The notes below the pieces were generated by a model that was not told where the DNA came from, searched no databases, and saw only the letters and a list, made by a program, of their open reading frames with translations. From Candidatus Omnitrophota bacterium (GTDB taxonomy: Bacteria; Omnitrophota; Gorgyraeia; Duberdicusellales; 4484-171): a stretch of DNA of 6,046 nt. Each line of letters begins with the position of its first letter. Positions within the stretch are counted from its first letter, which is position 1. A program made the position numbers and the translations under genes. The stretch covers positions 1 to 6,046 of the forward strand of contig JAQUOR010000105.1 of assembly GCA_028717025.1 (NCBI GenBank), written 5' to 3'. Positions 6,009 through 6,046 of the stretch are shown here, piece after piece.

Positions 6009-6046
6009 ATGAGAAACGATAGTTCTGCTTTATTTAAAAAAATTAA
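6009..6046 (+). CDS. Probable start of kdsC (Kdo-8-phosphate phosphatase), cut by the window edge
   Basis: From ATG 6009 the frame stays open to the window end and reads MRNDSSALFKKI. An in-frame TAA at 5997-5999 lies just upstream, so this is the first usable start. Kdo-8-phosphate phosphatases of the HAD family commonly begin with a short polar segment and a lysine-rich turn just before the catalytic DVDGVLT strand. The segment here would fit, and kdsC is the missing pathway step and usual neighbour after kdsD. Twelve residues cannot prove it, and no Shine-Dalgarno is visible. Confidence 0.35.
   Translation, partial: MRNDSSALFKKI

Overview
The window is a tightly packed run of plus-strand genes for making and activating Kdo (3-deoxy-D-manno-octulosonate), the inner-core sugar of lipopolysaccharide. 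It therefore comes from a Gram-negative, LPS-type bacterium. The order kdsB - (UPF0371) - pyrG - kdsA - kdsD, apparently followed by kdsC, resembles the Kdo/Lpt gene clusters of Desulfobacterota-like and deep-branching Gram-negative lineages. The moderate GC content, the divergent SIS and cytidylyltransferase motifs and the odd AGCT-rich spacer repeats made me think of Omnitrophota (former OP3). That placement is an impression, not something the sequence proves.

Layout: bases 1-24 may be the last codons of an upstream gene that overlaps kdsB through ATGA. kdsB (21-758) encodes CMP-Kdo synthetase. A 45-base spacer leads to a 527-residue UPF0371/DUF1846 protein of unknown function (804-2387). 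A 73-base spacer with an 8-bp inverted repeat precedes pyrG, CTP synthase (2461-4074). kdsA, Kdo-8-phosphate synthase (4061-4849), overlaps the end of pyrG by 14 bases. A 77-base AT-rich spacer precedes kdsD, arabinose-5-phosphate isomerase (4927-5907). The last 139 bases hold a short tandem array of 8-base units and then the probable first codons of kdsC (from 6009).

How they work together: KdsD turns ribulose-5-phosphate into arabinose-5-phosphate. KdsA condenses that with phosphoenolpyruvate to Kdo-8-phosphate. The phosphatase KdsC, probably beginning at the right edge, would release Kdo. KdsB then activates Kdo with CTP, which PyrG makes from UTP and glutamine. Pathway and cosubstrate supply are thus in one likely transcription unit. 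The one gene that does not fit is UPF0371, a highly conserved uncharacterised family best known from Gram-positive bacteria that have no Kdo. It is the most interesting part of the window, together with the two structured spacers. I see no RNA genes, CRISPR arrays, insertion sequences or convincing intrinsic terminators, and no new multi-gene system.
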